In this document: positions 31,201-41,488 of the stretch, piece by piece
Layout of the letters: the number at the start of each line of letters is the position of its first letter
How positions within the stretch are numbered: position 1 is the first letter of the stretch
Assembly: GCF_036347055.1 (NCBI RefSeq)
Contig: NZ_CP108882.1
Location: forward strand, 6,436,001-6,500,000
Source: Streptomyces sp. NBC_00820
GTDB taxonomy: Bacteria; Actinomycetota; Actinomycetes; Streptomycetales; Streptomycetaceae
Direction of reading: 5' to 3'
Length of the DNA: 64,000 bases
The notes under the pieces: generated by a model
What the model saw: only the letters and a program-made list of their open reading frames with translations
What the model was told of the DNA's origin: nothing
Databases searched by the model: none
Translations under genes and position numbers: made by a program

Positions 31201-31232
31201 ACGGACGGACGGACGGACGGACGGACGGACGG
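31201..31232. repeat. (ACGG)8 tetranucleotide tract
   Basis: Eight exact ACGG units lie 30 bp before the ATG of a secreted GDSL hydrolase. Such tracts are prone to slippage. Here they lie in the leader or promoter region, or in a coding extension if an upstream start is used. Confidence 0.95.
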
Positions 31233-31261
31233 GCCGGGCCACGGGAAGGGCGGACGCATAC

Positions 31262-32485
31262 ATGGCGCACAGCGGCAGGGCCGCAGGCATCCTGGCGACA
31301 CTCCTGCTCGCGACGGTGCCGGGTACGGCGTCGGCGGTGCCCGGGGCAGCGCCGCCCCGGCGTACGGCGGGCACCGCCCATGCCGCCGCGCGCTCGTGGG
31401 CCGGAAGCTGGGAGACCGCCCCCTCCGGTACCGCCGCCGCGCTCCCCGGTGCCGCCGTCAGGAACGTCGTCCATCTGAGCGCCGGCGGTGGCACCCTGCG
31501 CGTCCGGCTCAGCAACCGGCTCGGCAGTGCGCCTCTGCGGCTCGGCGCGGTCACGGTCGCCCTGCGGCGGGGGTCCGGTGCGGACGCCGTGCGCGGCACG
31601 ATGCGCACCGCCACCTTCCACGGCGCACGGACCGCCACCGTCGCACCGGGCCAGGACCTGCTGAGCGACCCGGTGCGGCTGGCCGTCCCGGCGGCGGCCG
31701 ACCTCCTGGTCACGGTGTTCACCCCGGACAACTCCGGACCCGCCACCTACCACCGCACCGCCCTGCAGACCAGCTACCTGGCGCGGGCCGGTGCCGGCCG
31801 GGCCGACGACCTGGGCGGTGGCGCGTACACGACGGCCATCAGCAACTGGTACTACGTCACCGGCGTCGACGTCCGCGGCACCGCGGCCGGCAGCGTGGTC
31901 GCCTTCGGGGACTCCCTCACCGACGGCGACGGCTCCACCCCCGAGGCCAACCACCGCTGGCCCGACCTGCTCGCCCAACGCCTGCGCGACCGCCTCCTCG
32001 GCGTCCTCAACGCGGGCATCTCCGGCAACCGCCTGCTGCGCGACAGCGGCGGACCGAGCGCCCTCGCCCGTCTGGACGCCGACGCACTGGACCGGGCCGG
32101 GGCCCGGTTCCTGGTCGTCCTGGAGGGCATCAACGACATCAAGGGCTCCCCGGACGCCCTCGACGCCGGCGCCTACGCGGACGCGTACCGCACCCTCGTC
32201 ACCCGCGCCCACGCCCGCGGCATCCGGGTCGTCGGAGTCACCCTGACCCCGTTCGGCGGTTACTCCGCCTACACGCCGGCCCGCGAGGCGGTCCGGCAGC
32301 GGGTCAACGAGCTCATCCGCACCGGCCGGATCTTCGACGCGGTCGCCGACGCCGACACCGCCGTACGCGACCCCGCCGACCCGCGACGCATCCTGCCCGC
32401 CTACGACCCCGGCGACCATCTGCACTTCAATGACAGGGGCATGCGGGCGGTGGCCGACGCCGTAGGCCACGCCCTGCCGCGCTGA
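31262..32485 (+). CDS. secreted SGNH/GDSL hydrolase
   Basis: A 407-residue exported esterase/lipase-type hydrolase. Residues 1-25 form a signal peptide (GILATLLLATVPGTASA, cut near AVPG). After a beta-rich N-terminal part, block I is AFGDSLTDGDG with Ser near 220. Block II Gly/Asn are in GISGNRLL, block III Asn is in EGINDIKG, and the Asp-x-x-His pair is in PGDHLHFNDRG. It resembles the Streptomyces GDSL lipases acting on carbohydrate or lipid esters outside the cell. The ATG is set by the signal peptide; an AAGGG lies 11 nt upstream. The frame is also open from 31058, through the ACGG tract. Confidence 0.88.
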   Translation: MAHSGRAAGILATLLLATVPGTASAVPGAAPPRRTAGTAHAAARSWAGSWETAPSGTAAALPGAAVRNVVHLSAGGGTLRVRLSNRLGSAPLRLGAVTVALRRGSGADAVRGTMRTATFHGARTATVAPGQDLLSDPVRLAVPAAADLLVTVFTPDNSGPATYHRTALQTSYLARAGAGRADDLGGGAYTTAISNWYYVTGVDVRGTAAGSVVAFGDSLTDGDGSTPEANHRWPDLLAQRLRDRLLGVLNAGISGNRLLRDSGGPSALARLDADALDRAGARFLVVLEGINDIKGSPDALDAGAYADAYRTLVTRAHARGIRVVGVTLTPFGGYSAYTPAREAVRQRVNELIRTGRIFDAVADADTAVRDPADPRRILPAYDPGDHLHFNDRGMRAVADAVGHALPR

Positions 32486-32552
32486 GCCCCAGCCCGCCGC
32501 TCCGGCCGCTCCGGCCGCGCCCGCCGCGCCGGCTCCACGGCACCGACCATCC

Positions 32553-33035
32553 TCACCCCCAGATCACCGCCCCCAGCCAGGCCCCCGCGATCAGCTGGCA
32601 GGCGAACAGTTCGGCCAGCACGCTGGAGCCGCCCGAGCGCATCACCGTGCGCAGGGCGGCCATGGCCTCGCCGTGCCGGCCGAGGCGGCGCCGCTCGTGC
32701 AGGTAGATGCCGGCCATGAAGCCCGGCAGGGCGCCCACCACCGGGAGCAGGAAGAAGCCGAGGAACGCGCCCGCCCCCGCGTACCCGGCCAGAGGGGGCG
32801 TGGCGCCGCTCTCGCGCAGCCGGCGCGGGGGCAGGGCCCAGCGGACCAGGAGGGACAGCAGCAGGACGACGGTGGCGCCCACCAGGACGGCCCAGGCGAC
32901 CGGCCGCGGGTCCTGCAGCGCCCACCACAGCACCCCGGCCCACACCAGCCACGACCCCGGCACCCCGGGCACCAGCACTCCGCACAGGCCGAGCACGATC
33001 ACCAGACCGACCAGCAGGAGTTCCCACACTCCCAT
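32553..33035 (-). CDS. DUF456 domain-containing membrane protein
   Basis: A 160-residue integral membrane protein with four or five spans. The repeated glycine-rich motifs GVLVPGVPGSWLVWAG and AFLGFFLLPVVGALPGFMAG are typical of DUF456. Its function is unknown. It lies 36 bp downstream of a minus-strand HTH gene and may be its operon partner. Confidence 0.85.
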   Translation of the reverse strand: MGVWELLLVGLVIVLGLCGVLVPGVPGSWLVWAGVLWWALQDPRPVAWAVLVGATVVLLLSLLVRWALPPRRLRESGATPPLAGYAGAGAFLGFFLLPVVGALPGFMAGIYLHERRRLGRHGEAMAALRTVMRSGGSSVLAELFACQLIAGAWLGAVIWG

Positions 33036-33071
33036 CTGCCCAGAGTGCAGGAGGCCGGGGCGGGCCGCAGG

Positions 33072-34061
33072 TCAGGAGCCGCCCCCACGGGAAACCCAGC
33101 CGCGTTCGTAGGCGTGCCAGCCCAGCTGGAGCCGGGTCGTCGCACCGGTCAGCACCATCAGCCGCCGCACCCGCCGCTGCACGGTCCTCAAGCCCATGCC
33201 GAGCTGTTTGGCCACGCTCGCGTCGGTCAGCCCGGCCAGCAGCAGCGACAGCACCTCCAGATCCGTGGCGTCGGGGCCGTCGGGCCGGTCCTCACTCACC
33301 CCGGCCGCGCCCAGCCTGAGCGGCAGCGCCTCGCGCCACACCGACTCGAACAGCCCGGCCAGCAGCTCCAGCAGCCCGCTCGCGTGGACCACCAGCGCGG
33401 CCGGCCCGGCCGTCCTCGACGTCAGCGGCACCATGGCGAGGGAGCGGTCGGCGATCACCAGCTTCGTCGGCACCCGGTCCGCCACCCGTACGCGCTCGTC
33501 CCGGCCGAGCGCCTCCGTCAGGCCGCTCAGCGCGTCCGGCAGGTCCAGCACCGCGCGTTCGACCACCACCCGGTAGCGGACCCCGCGCCCGGCCGCCTGC
33601 TCCTCCGCGTCGTTCTCCGCACCGGAGACCACCATCGGATCTCCGGTGACCAGCGCGCACACCTCCTCGGCGGCGCCCAGCTGGAGCTGCAGGAAGCGCT
33701 GCGTGACCGCCGACGCTCCGGTCACCACCTCCACCAGGTCGTGCACCTCGGGTTCGGCCGCCGCCGCCCGGTACTCCCGCGCGAGCAGCGCCGCCGCCAG
33801 CTCCGCCTTCTCCAGCTCGTGCCGCTGCTGGGTGAGCAGCGCGCCCAGCCCCACCCCGGGCGGCGCCGCGACCCAGCGGCCCGGCCGCGCCGGGGACTGG
33901 GCGGCCAGCCCCTGCCGCTCCAGCCTCCGCAACGCGCGCTCGGTGTCCGGCTCTGCCAGCGACAGGCGCCGCGCCAGATCCGCCACCTCGGCCGCGCCCA
34001 CGGACACCAGCGCCCGGTACGCCGCCTCGTGCGCCTCGTCCAGCCCTATCGCAGCCAGCAT
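33072..34061 (-). CDS. TrmB-like/LuxR-type transcriptional regulator
   Basis: A 329-residue regulator. The N-terminus is a TrmB-like winged helix (VADLARRLSLAEPDTERALRRLERQGL, ~25-55). The middle resembles the phospholipase D-like sensing fold of TrmB proteins. The C-terminus is a LuxR-type HTH (LLAGLTDASVAKQLGMGLRTVQRRVRRL, ~275-305). This layout is common among orphan streptomycete regulators. ATG 34061 has GGGAGGA upstream. The target is unknown. Confidence 0.85.
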   Translation of the reverse strand: MLAAIGLDEAHEAAYRALVSVGAAEVADLARRLSLAEPDTERALRRLERQGLAAQSPARPGRWVAAPPGVGLGALLTQQRHELEKAELAAALLAREYRAAAAEPEVHDLVEVVTGASAVTQRFLQLQLGAAEEVCALVTGDPMVVSGAENDAEEQAAGRGVRYRVVVERAVLDLPDALSGLTEALGRDERVRVADRVPTKLVIADRSLAMVPLTSRTAGPAALVVHASGLLELLAGLFESVWREALPLRLGAAGVSEDRPDGPDATDLEVLSLLLAGLTDASVAKQLGMGLRTVQRRVRRLMVLTGATTRLQLGWHAYERGWVSRGGGS

Positions 34062-34562
34062 CGACCTACGTTCCTCCCCTGAGAGCGGGCGACGGAGAGC
34101 CAGGCACCCGACGGCCGGCAATCCGGGCGGTGTGCCGTGGCGGGAACCGGCCACGGCGCGAACCCGCCGCCGGACATCATCGCCGCAGCGGCGGTGACTC
34201 TGCCAAGGTGGCTGCACCGCGGCACCCGCGACCGTGCTCGTGGACCGCGGCGGCGACGCCGGAAACCATCGCGATCCGGCCGTTCTGGCAGGCTCCCTCG
34301 GTGGGCCGGCCGCGAGAGACGGTGGCCTGGGCCCGGGCGTGCGTGAGGCACGCGAAGGGGAATCCGGGGCCGGGTCACTCCAGCCGTCGCCGGGCGGTTC
34401 TCCCCTGGGGGGTGGGGCCGTCCGGCGACCTCCGAGACGGCGGTTCCCCCTTTCGTACGACCGTTCGGCCTGTCCCTCGATACGCCGTTCGAGGGGGGTC
34501 GGCGTGCCGCAATTTCCCGATGCACCGTTTTCACGCGGCCCGTGCCGTGGACAATCAAGGGC
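34062..34562. other. 501-bp intergenic region
   Basis: I see no gene between the divergent HTH and PP2C-like genes. A palindrome CCCTCGA-8 nt-TCGAGGG at 34474-34495 is the only clear structure; it may be an operator for either gene. Confidence 0.5.
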
Positions 34563-36371
<1,809 letters not shown>

Positions 36372-36451
36372 GGAGGCGCGACCCCGGCCCCTGTGACTTG
36401 ATGGAACGGCAGGGGGGACTTCCGGGTCACCGAAGGGGCAGGACGGCAGCC

Positions 36452-38194
36452 ATGGCCAAGCAGAACGTCGCCGAGCAGTTCATCGACATCCTCGTCCGCG
36501 CGGGCGTCAAGCGGATGTACGGCGTCGTCGGGGACAGCCTCAACCCGGTCGTGGACGCGATCCGCCGCAACTCCGCCATCGACTGGGTCCATGTGCGCCA
36601 CGAGGAGACCGCCGCGTTCGCGGCCGGCGCCGAGGCCCAGATCACCGGCAAGCTGGCCGCCTGCGCCGGTTCCTGCGGCCCCGGCAACCTCCACCTCGTC
36701 AACGGCCTGTACGACGCCCACCGCTCCATGGCCCCGGTGCTCGCCCTCGCCTCCCACATCCCGTCCGGCGAGATCGGTCTCAGCTACTTCCAGGAGACCC
36801 ACCCGGACCGGCTGTTCCAGGAGTGCAGCCACTACAGCGAGATGATCTCCAACCCCCAGCAGATGCCCCGCCTGCTGCAGACCGCCATCCAGCACGCGAT
36901 CGGGCAGAGCGGCGTCTCCGTGGTCACGCTGCCCGGCGACGTCGCCGCCGAACCCGCCCCCGACACGTCCTTCGAGAGCGCGCTGGTCACCTCCCGGCCC
37001 AGTATCCGGCCCGGCGACGCCGAGATCGACCGGCTCGTCGAGCTGATCGACCGGGCCGGCAGGGTGACCCTGTTCTGCGGCAGCGGCACGGCCGGCGCGC
37101 ACGCCGAGGTCATGGAGTTCGCCGGGCGCATCAAGTCCCCCGTGGGACACGCCCTGCGCGGCAAGGAGTGGATCCAGTACGACAACCCCTACGACGTCGG
37201 CATGAGCGGTCTGCTCGGGTACGGCGCCGCCTACGAGGCCACCCACGAGTGCGACCTGCTGCTCCTGCTCGGCACCGACTTCCCCTACAACGCGTTCCTG
37301 CCGGACGACGTACGGATCGCGCAGATCGACGTGCGGCCCGAAGTCCTGGGACGACGCTGCCGGCTGGACCTCGCGGTGTGGGGCGACGTGCGCGAGACGC
37401 TGCGCTGTCTGATCCCTCGGGTGAAGGAGAAGACGGACCGGCGCTTCCTCGACCGGATGCTGAAGAAGCATGCCGACGCACTGGAGGGCGTGGTCCGCGC
37501 GTACACCCGCAAGGTGGAGAAGCACGTCCCGATCCACCCCGAGTACGTGGCCGCCGTCCTCGACGAAGTCGCCGACGACGACGCCGTGTTCACCGTCGAC
37601 ACCGGGATGTGCAACGTATGGGCCGCCCGGTACATCTCGCCCAACGGGCGCCGCCGGATTATCGGTTCCTTCACACACGGCTCGATGGCCAACGCGCTGC
37701 CCATGGCGATCGGCGCCCAGTTCACCGACCGGCACCGGCAGGTCATCTCCATGTCCGGCGACGGCGGGTTCACCATGCTGATGGGTGACTTCCTGACCCT
37801 CGTGCAGTGCGATCTGCCGGTCAAGGTCGTGCTGTTCAACAACTCCTCCCTCGGCATGGTCGAGTTGGAGATGCTGGTCGCGGGACTGCCCGCGTACGGC
37901 ACCACCGACGTCAACCCGGACTTCGCCGCCGTCGCCCGTGCCTGCGGCGTCTTCGGGGTACGGGTGGAGAAGCCGAAACACCTCGCCGGAGCTCTCAGGG
38001 ACGCCTTGCGCCACAAGGGTCCGGCCCTGGTGGACGTCGTCACCGACCCCAACGCGCTGTCGATCCCGCCGAAGATCAGCGCCGAGATGGTGACCGGGTT
38101 CGCGCTGTCCGCCTCGAAGATGGTGCTGGACGGCGGCGTCGGCCGCATGCTCCAGATGGCCCGCTCCAACCTGAGGAACGTGCCGAGGCCTTGA
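36452..38194 (+). CDS. poxB: thiamine-diphosphate-dependent pyruvate dehydrogenase/oxidase (PoxB type)
   Basis: A 580-residue TPP enzyme decarboxylating pyruvate to acetate, with electrons passed to quinone or oxygen via FAD. The N-terminal Pyr domain carries catalytic Glu in VRHEETAAFAAG (~52). The middle domain binds FAD, and the PP domain has the TPP motif GDGGFTMLMGDFLTLV ending in VLFNN (~430-470). The GSCGPGNLHLVNGLYDA segment is typical. The C-terminal tail is longer than in E. coli PoxB and lacks an obvious lipid-activated amphipathic helix. ATG 36452 is the family start. Confidence 0.92.
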   Translation: MAKQNVAEQFIDILVRAGVKRMYGVVGDSLNPVVDAIRRNSAIDWVHVRHEETAAFAAGAEAQITGKLAACAGSCGPGNLHLVNGLYDAHRSMAPVLALASHIPSGEIGLSYFQETHPDRLFQECSHYSEMISNPQQMPRLLQTAIQHAIGQSGVSVVTLPGDVAAEPAPDTSFESALVTSRPSIRPGDAEIDRLVELIDRAGRVTLFCGSGTAGAHAEVMEFAGRIKSPVGHALRGKEWIQYDNPYDVGMSGLLGYGAAYEATHECDLLLLLGTDFPYNAFLPDDVRIAQIDVRPEVLGRRCRLDLAVWGDVRETLRCLIPRVKEKTDRRFLDRMLKKHADALEGVVRAYTRKVEKHVPIHPEYVAAVLDEVADDDAVFTVDTGMCNVWAARYISPNGRRRIIGSFTHGSMANALPMAIGAQFTDRHRQVISMSGDGGFTMLMGDFLTLVQCDLPVKVVLFNNSSLGMVELEMLVAGLPAYGTTDVNPDFAAVARACGVFGVRVEKPKHLAGALRDALRHKGPALVDVVTDPNALSIPPKISAEMVTGFALSASKMVLDGGVGRMLQMARSNLRNVPRP

Positions 38195-38503
38195 GCCCGC
38201 CGGGGTCCCGCACGCGCCGGAGAAGGCTCCGCGTCCGTCGGGCCGGGCGGTGGTTTCCGGCCAGTTTCACACCGAGTGACGGACCGTCGGCAGCGCGTGT
38301 AGGACCGCCGCTTGCTGCGGCGATGGGGCGCACGTGACGTCGTACGGCCGCCCGGACCGGCCGGAGGCGGGGCCGGGCACGGCCGGGGCGCCCTGCCGGG
38401 GTGGCCGAACAGGCGGGCGTCGGCGGGTGGCCATGACTGGCCGGAGGCCCACTGGGCATGGATCCCCGTGAACGTGTTCGACCAGGAGGGGCAGGTCCGA
38501 AAC
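38195..38503. other. 309-bp intergenic region
   Basis: Between poxB and the ATPase gene I see no gene or clear terminator; only short GC-rich inverted repeats are present. Confidence 0.4.
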
Positions 38504-38992
38504 GTGTGGGCGGGGGCCATGACGAGGCAGGTGCGAGGGGGAGGTCCCGGGAGGGCCGGTGACTCCTCGGCGACGACGGGGGAACAGGCCGGGACCATCG
38601 CAGGACGCGCGCGCAGGCTCAGTCGTACCCTGGGCCGCGCGGACCTGGGGGCGGTCCCCGAGGCGCGCCGGGAACTGCGCGAACTGCTGCGGCACTGGGG
38701 CAGGCCGGGCCGCTCGGAGATAGCCGAACTGCTCACCAGTGAACTCGTCACCAACGCGCTCGTGCACACCGACCGCGACGCCGTCCTGACCGCCGTCCTC
38801 TCACCGGGCGGACTGCGCGTGGAGGTGAGGGACTTCGTCGCCCGCAGGCCGCGCCTGTGCGCCCCGGAGGCGAGCGACGGCACCCACGGCCGCGGCCTGG
38901 TCCTGGTGCAGAACCTCGCGGACGCCTGGGGGGTACGGCCGCACGGGGTGGGCAAGGCGGTGTGGTTCGAACTCGGCACCGAGGCCGCGTGA
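38504..38992 (+). CDS. RsbW/anti-sigma-type ATP-binding protein
   Basis: A 162-residue histidine-kinase-like ATPase (GHKL fold) of the anti-sigma factor RsbW type that abounds in Streptomyces. The N box is ELLTSELVTNALVHT (~75-90) and the G boxes are EVRDF and GRGLVLVQNLADAWGV. It probably binds a sigma factor or anti-anti-sigma partner, none of which is adjacent. Start options are GTG 38504 (GGGGCAGG 8 nt before) and ATG 38519. A strong terminator follows. Confidence 0.85.
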   Translation: MWAGAMTRQVRGGGPGRAGDSSATTGEQAGTIAGRARRLSRTLGRADLGAVPEARRELRELLRHWGRPGRSEIAELLTSELVTNALVHTDRDAVLTAVLSPGGLRVEVRDFVARRPRLCAPEASDGTHGRGLVLVQNLADAWGVRPHGVGKAVWFELGTEAA

Positions 38993-39011
38993 TTCGTACC
39001 GGGCACGCGCA

Positions 39012-39064
39012 CGGCGACGGGACGGGGGCGTGACTCACGCGGTCACGCCCCCGTCCCGTCGCCG
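39012..39064. terminator. bidirectional terminator
   Basis: A perfect 23-bp inverted repeat (39012-39034 with 39042-39064, 7-nt loop) lies between two converging genes. Confidence 0.9.
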
Positions 39065-39098
39065 AGCCGAAACCCTGGCCGAAGCCCGAGCCGAAGCC

Positions 39099-40136
39099 CT
39101 AGCCGAACTGCTGCTCGAGGTCCTTCAGCTTGCGCTCCAGTGAGTCGAGGCGCGGGAGGGCCATGGTGTCGTCCTCCGCGGTGAGGTCGACGGTCGCGGG
39201 CTCAGCGCCGTTGCGGACCGGCTGAAGGGAGGGCCGAGAGCGTACGGGCAACTGTTCCGCCGCCGGTATGACAGGCTCCGCGGTCGCCGGCGCCGCACCG
39301 CGCTCCACCGCCTGCACCTCGACCTGCCGGCCGCGCCCGACGAAGCCGCGGTGACCCCGGCTGATCGCCTTCAACTGGGCGCGGTCCAGACGCTGCTGGT
39401 CGCGCCGGCGCTGGCGCTCCTCCTCCTTCTGGCGCTGGTCGTCGCGGACCTCGTCGACCGCCTCGTCCAGACTTCGCACGTTCTCCAGCAGCATGAGCGA
39501 CCAGGCCCTGTAGGTCTCGCGGGGGGCCCGCAGCCAGCGGACTATGCGGATCTGCGGCAGCGGGCGCGGCACCAGACCCTGTTCGCGCAGCGCGGCCCGG
39601 CGGGTCTGCTTCAGCGCCCGGTCGAACAGGACGGCCGCCGACAGGGACATGCCGGAGAAGAACTGCGGCGCACCGTCGTGCCCCGCGCCCCGGGGTGCGT
39701 GCACCCAGTTGAACCACGCAGCCGCGGCGGCGAACAGCCACACGAGCATCCGGGAACCGAGGGCCGCGTCACCGTGGCTCGCCTCGCGCACCGCGAGGAC
39801 GGAACAGAACATGGCCGCGCCGTCCAGGCCGAACGGCACCAGGTACTGCCAGCCCCCGGTCAGCCCCAGGTTCTGCTCGCCGAAGCCGACCAGGCCGTGG
39901 AAGGACAGGGCGGCCGCCACCGCCGCACAACAGAACAGGAGCACGTAGGAGGCCGTGCCGTAGAAGGCTTCCTTGCGCCTGCGGCGCTCCTCGCTGCGTT
40001 CCCAGGAGTCGTCCGTGCTCGCGTTCTCCCTGGACGAGCGCTTGCCGCGCGCGAGTACCGCAACCGCCGCCAGCATGCCCAGGAGCAGCACGGCGCCCGG
40101 AAGCAGCCAGGTCAGCGATATGTCGGTCAATCTCAT
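39099..40136 (-). CDS. DUF2637 domain-containing membrane protein
   Basis: A 345-residue actinobacterial membrane protein. A first span is at ~8-28 (WLLPGAVLLLGMLAAVAVLA), and then DUF2637 has three spans from ~55 to ~150 (YVLLFCCAAVAAALSFHGL, YLVPFGLDGAAMFCSVLAV, MLVWLFAAAAAWFNWVHAP). The second half is cytoplasmic, with a charged coiled coil (RQKEEERQRRRDQQRL) and a C-terminal leucine-heptad helix. DUF2637 proteins occur near conjugation genes (SpdA-like), but this one stands alone. ATG 40136 has AAGGGA 7 nt upstream; ATG 40178 is an alternative. Confidence 0.82.
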   Translation of the reverse strand: MRLTDISLTWLLPGAVLLLGMLAAVAVLARGKRSSRENASTDDSWERSEERRRRKEAFYGTASYVLLFCCAAVAAALSFHGLVGFGEQNLGLTGGWQYLVPFGLDGAAMFCSVLAVREASHGDAALGSRMLVWLFAAAAAWFNWVHAPRGAGHDGAPQFFSGMSLSAAVLFDRALKQTRRAALREQGLVPRPLPQIRIVRWLRAPRETYRAWSLMLLENVRSLDEAVDEVRDDQRQKEEERQRRRDQQRLDRAQLKAISRGHRGFVGRGRQVEVQAVERGAAPATAEPVIPAAEQLPVRSRPSLQPVRNGAEPATVDLTAEDDTMALPRLDSLERKLKDLEQQFG

Positions 40137-40244
40137 CAGGGGGTCCCTTGCATTGGGATAGGGCGTAACGCCCGCCATAGTGGCCCACTCCGGACAGCCC
40201 TCAGGGGGTTTCGGGGCAAGAGGCCGCCAAGGAGGTGCAAGGGG

Positions 40245-40295
40245 ATGCCCGGGGCGGCGTTCTGGTCGAACTACCGCATGATGGGCGGGAATTGA
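40245..40295 (+). CDS. 16-residue small reading frame with perfect RBS
   Basis: MPGAAFWSNYRMMGGN starts 7 nt after AAGGAGGTG (40229-40237). The next genes on both sides are on the other strand, so it would be a stand-alone small protein or part of a small RNA. The 340-bp gap (40137-40475) holds nothing else gene-like. Function unknown. Confidence 0.3.
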   Translation: MPGAAFWSNYRMMGGN

Positions 40296-40313
40296 GTTCG
40301 AATAAGATTGACC

Positions 40314-40340
40314 GTACGGATGGTTCCGCCAAAAGTTCCC
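40314..40340 (-). promoter_or_regulatory. ECF-sigma-like promoter candidate
   Basis: On the minus strand GGAACT (40334-40339), a 15-bp spacer and CGTAC (40314-40318) resemble ECF-sigma promoters. It points to the DUF2637 gene, with a leader of about 130-170 nt. The same strand holds a second GGAAC within the spacer. Confidence 0.3.
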
Positions 40341-40475
40341 GCAATGTGTGGGGAAGTGGTGGCTTCCTTGCCCGGAGCGAGCGATCCCATCGCGATGATC
40401 TCGGTGGGCGCCGGGCTGTGCTCCTGGCTGCGCTCCCGGCTGTTCTCCGGATGGCGGCCCGGGCCTGATTGGCCC

Positions 40476-41321
40476 TCAGGCGGCTGCGGCCGTCGTCAGT
40501 TTGGCGATCCGGTCGGTGTCGCAGGTGCGCGGGCAGGTGACGCAGGTGTCCTCGGGGCGCACGGTGTAGAACATGCAGCAGCTGGCCCGGTCCCGGGTGG
40601 GCAGCGGCTCGCCGTCCGGACCCGTCAGCGCCCGGAACGCGGCCGAGCCGACGTACGGCCGGGTCGCCCCCGGCAGCAGCAGTTCCAGCTCCCGTACGGC
40701 CCGCCGCTCCTCCGTCTCCCCGAGCACGCCGGCGACGTACCAGAGCCCCTCCACGATCTCGTCGGTCACCATGCCCCACAGCGCCCGCCCGCGCCGCCGC
40801 ATCCGCGGCCCGAAGGCGGCGAGCAGCGGCTCCAGGTGCTCGGCGACGGCCGCCCGCACCTCGGTGCGCAGCGCCTCCTCGTCCGGTACGACGACGGCGC
40901 CGGGCAGGGTGGCCGCCGGGTCGTCCGGCAGGCAGGCGAAGGAGGCGGGGCGTACGGTCATGCGGCCGGCGGTGCGGTCGTACGCGACGTGCGCCGCGGG
41001 CAGCCGGGGCACCCGGCGGTGCAGGAACCAGGGGAGGGTGATCAGCAGGCAGGCCGGCCACGCGTAGCGGTGCAGGCCGAAGCTCGCGACGACGTCCGGG
41101 CGGGCCCGGCTGCCGTAGTCCCGCAGCACCTGCGCGTCGTCCCAGGCGAGGAAGGCGTCGAGGTGGGCGCCGCCCTTTGCCAGTCCGGCGCCGGTGACCC
41201 AGCCGCCGCCCTCGGGCAGCGGTTCCCGTGCAGCCGGGTCCAGGACCTCCACGGTCAGGCCGGGGTATGCCTCGGCCAGGCGGGCGTACGCGGTGGTGAG
41301 CGGCGAGGCCGCAGCGGGCAT
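40476..41321 (-). CDS. FhuF-like siderophore-iron reductase, (2Fe-2S)
   Basis: A 281-residue protein of the ferric siderophore reductase group. The C-terminus has the FhuF cluster motif CC-x10-C-x2-C (Cys248, Cys249, Cys260, Cys263), followed by a fifth Cys267. It likely releases iron from imported siderophores by reduction in the cytoplasm. The N-terminal ~240 residues are the FhuF-type binding domain. ATG 41321 gives the natural length. An excellent iron box upstream implies repression by DmdR/IdeR when iron is plentiful. No siderophore transporter is adjacent. Confidence 0.88.
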   Translation of the reverse strand: MPAAASPLTTAYARLAEAYPGLTVEVLDPAAREPLPEGGGWVTGAGLAKGGAHLDAFLAWDDAQVLRDYGSRARPDVVASFGLHRYAWPACLLITLPWFLHRRVPRLPAAHVAYDRTAGRMTVRPASFACLPDDPAATLPGAVVVPDEEALRTEVRAAVAEHLEPLLAAFGPRMRRRGRALWGMVTDEIVEGLWYVAGVLGETEERRAVRELELLLPGATRPYVGSAAFRALTGPDGEPLPTRDRASCCMFYTVRPEDTCVTCPRTCDTDRIAKLTTAAAA

Positions 41322-41358
41322 GGCGAGGTCACCGATCCTTGATCGCGGGCTGGAGCGC

Positions 41359-41377
41359 AAAGGTAAGCCTAACCTTA
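41359..41377 (-). promoter_or_regulatory. iron box (DmdR1/IdeR operator)
   Basis: The 19-mer AAAGGTAAGCCTAACCTTA fits the DtxR-family consensus TWAGGTTAGSCTAACCTWA at 17 of 19 positions. It lies 38 bp upstream of the fhuF-like start and overlaps the probable -10 region (TAAGGT on the minus strand). Confidence 0.88.
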
Positions 41378-41488
41378 GCCGTTCTTGAGAGAATTTGAAC
41401 TGCCGCCTTGTGCGCCTAAGGTGCTTGACGGACAAGTGACAATCCGCCGTCTCTGACCCCGACCGCCGACCAGCCGGAGGAGGATCCC

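Noticed and set aside
39099..40136. Integrated plasmid or conjugative element suggested by DUF2637
   Set aside because: No integrase, tra gene, attachment-site tRNA or replication gene lies nearby.
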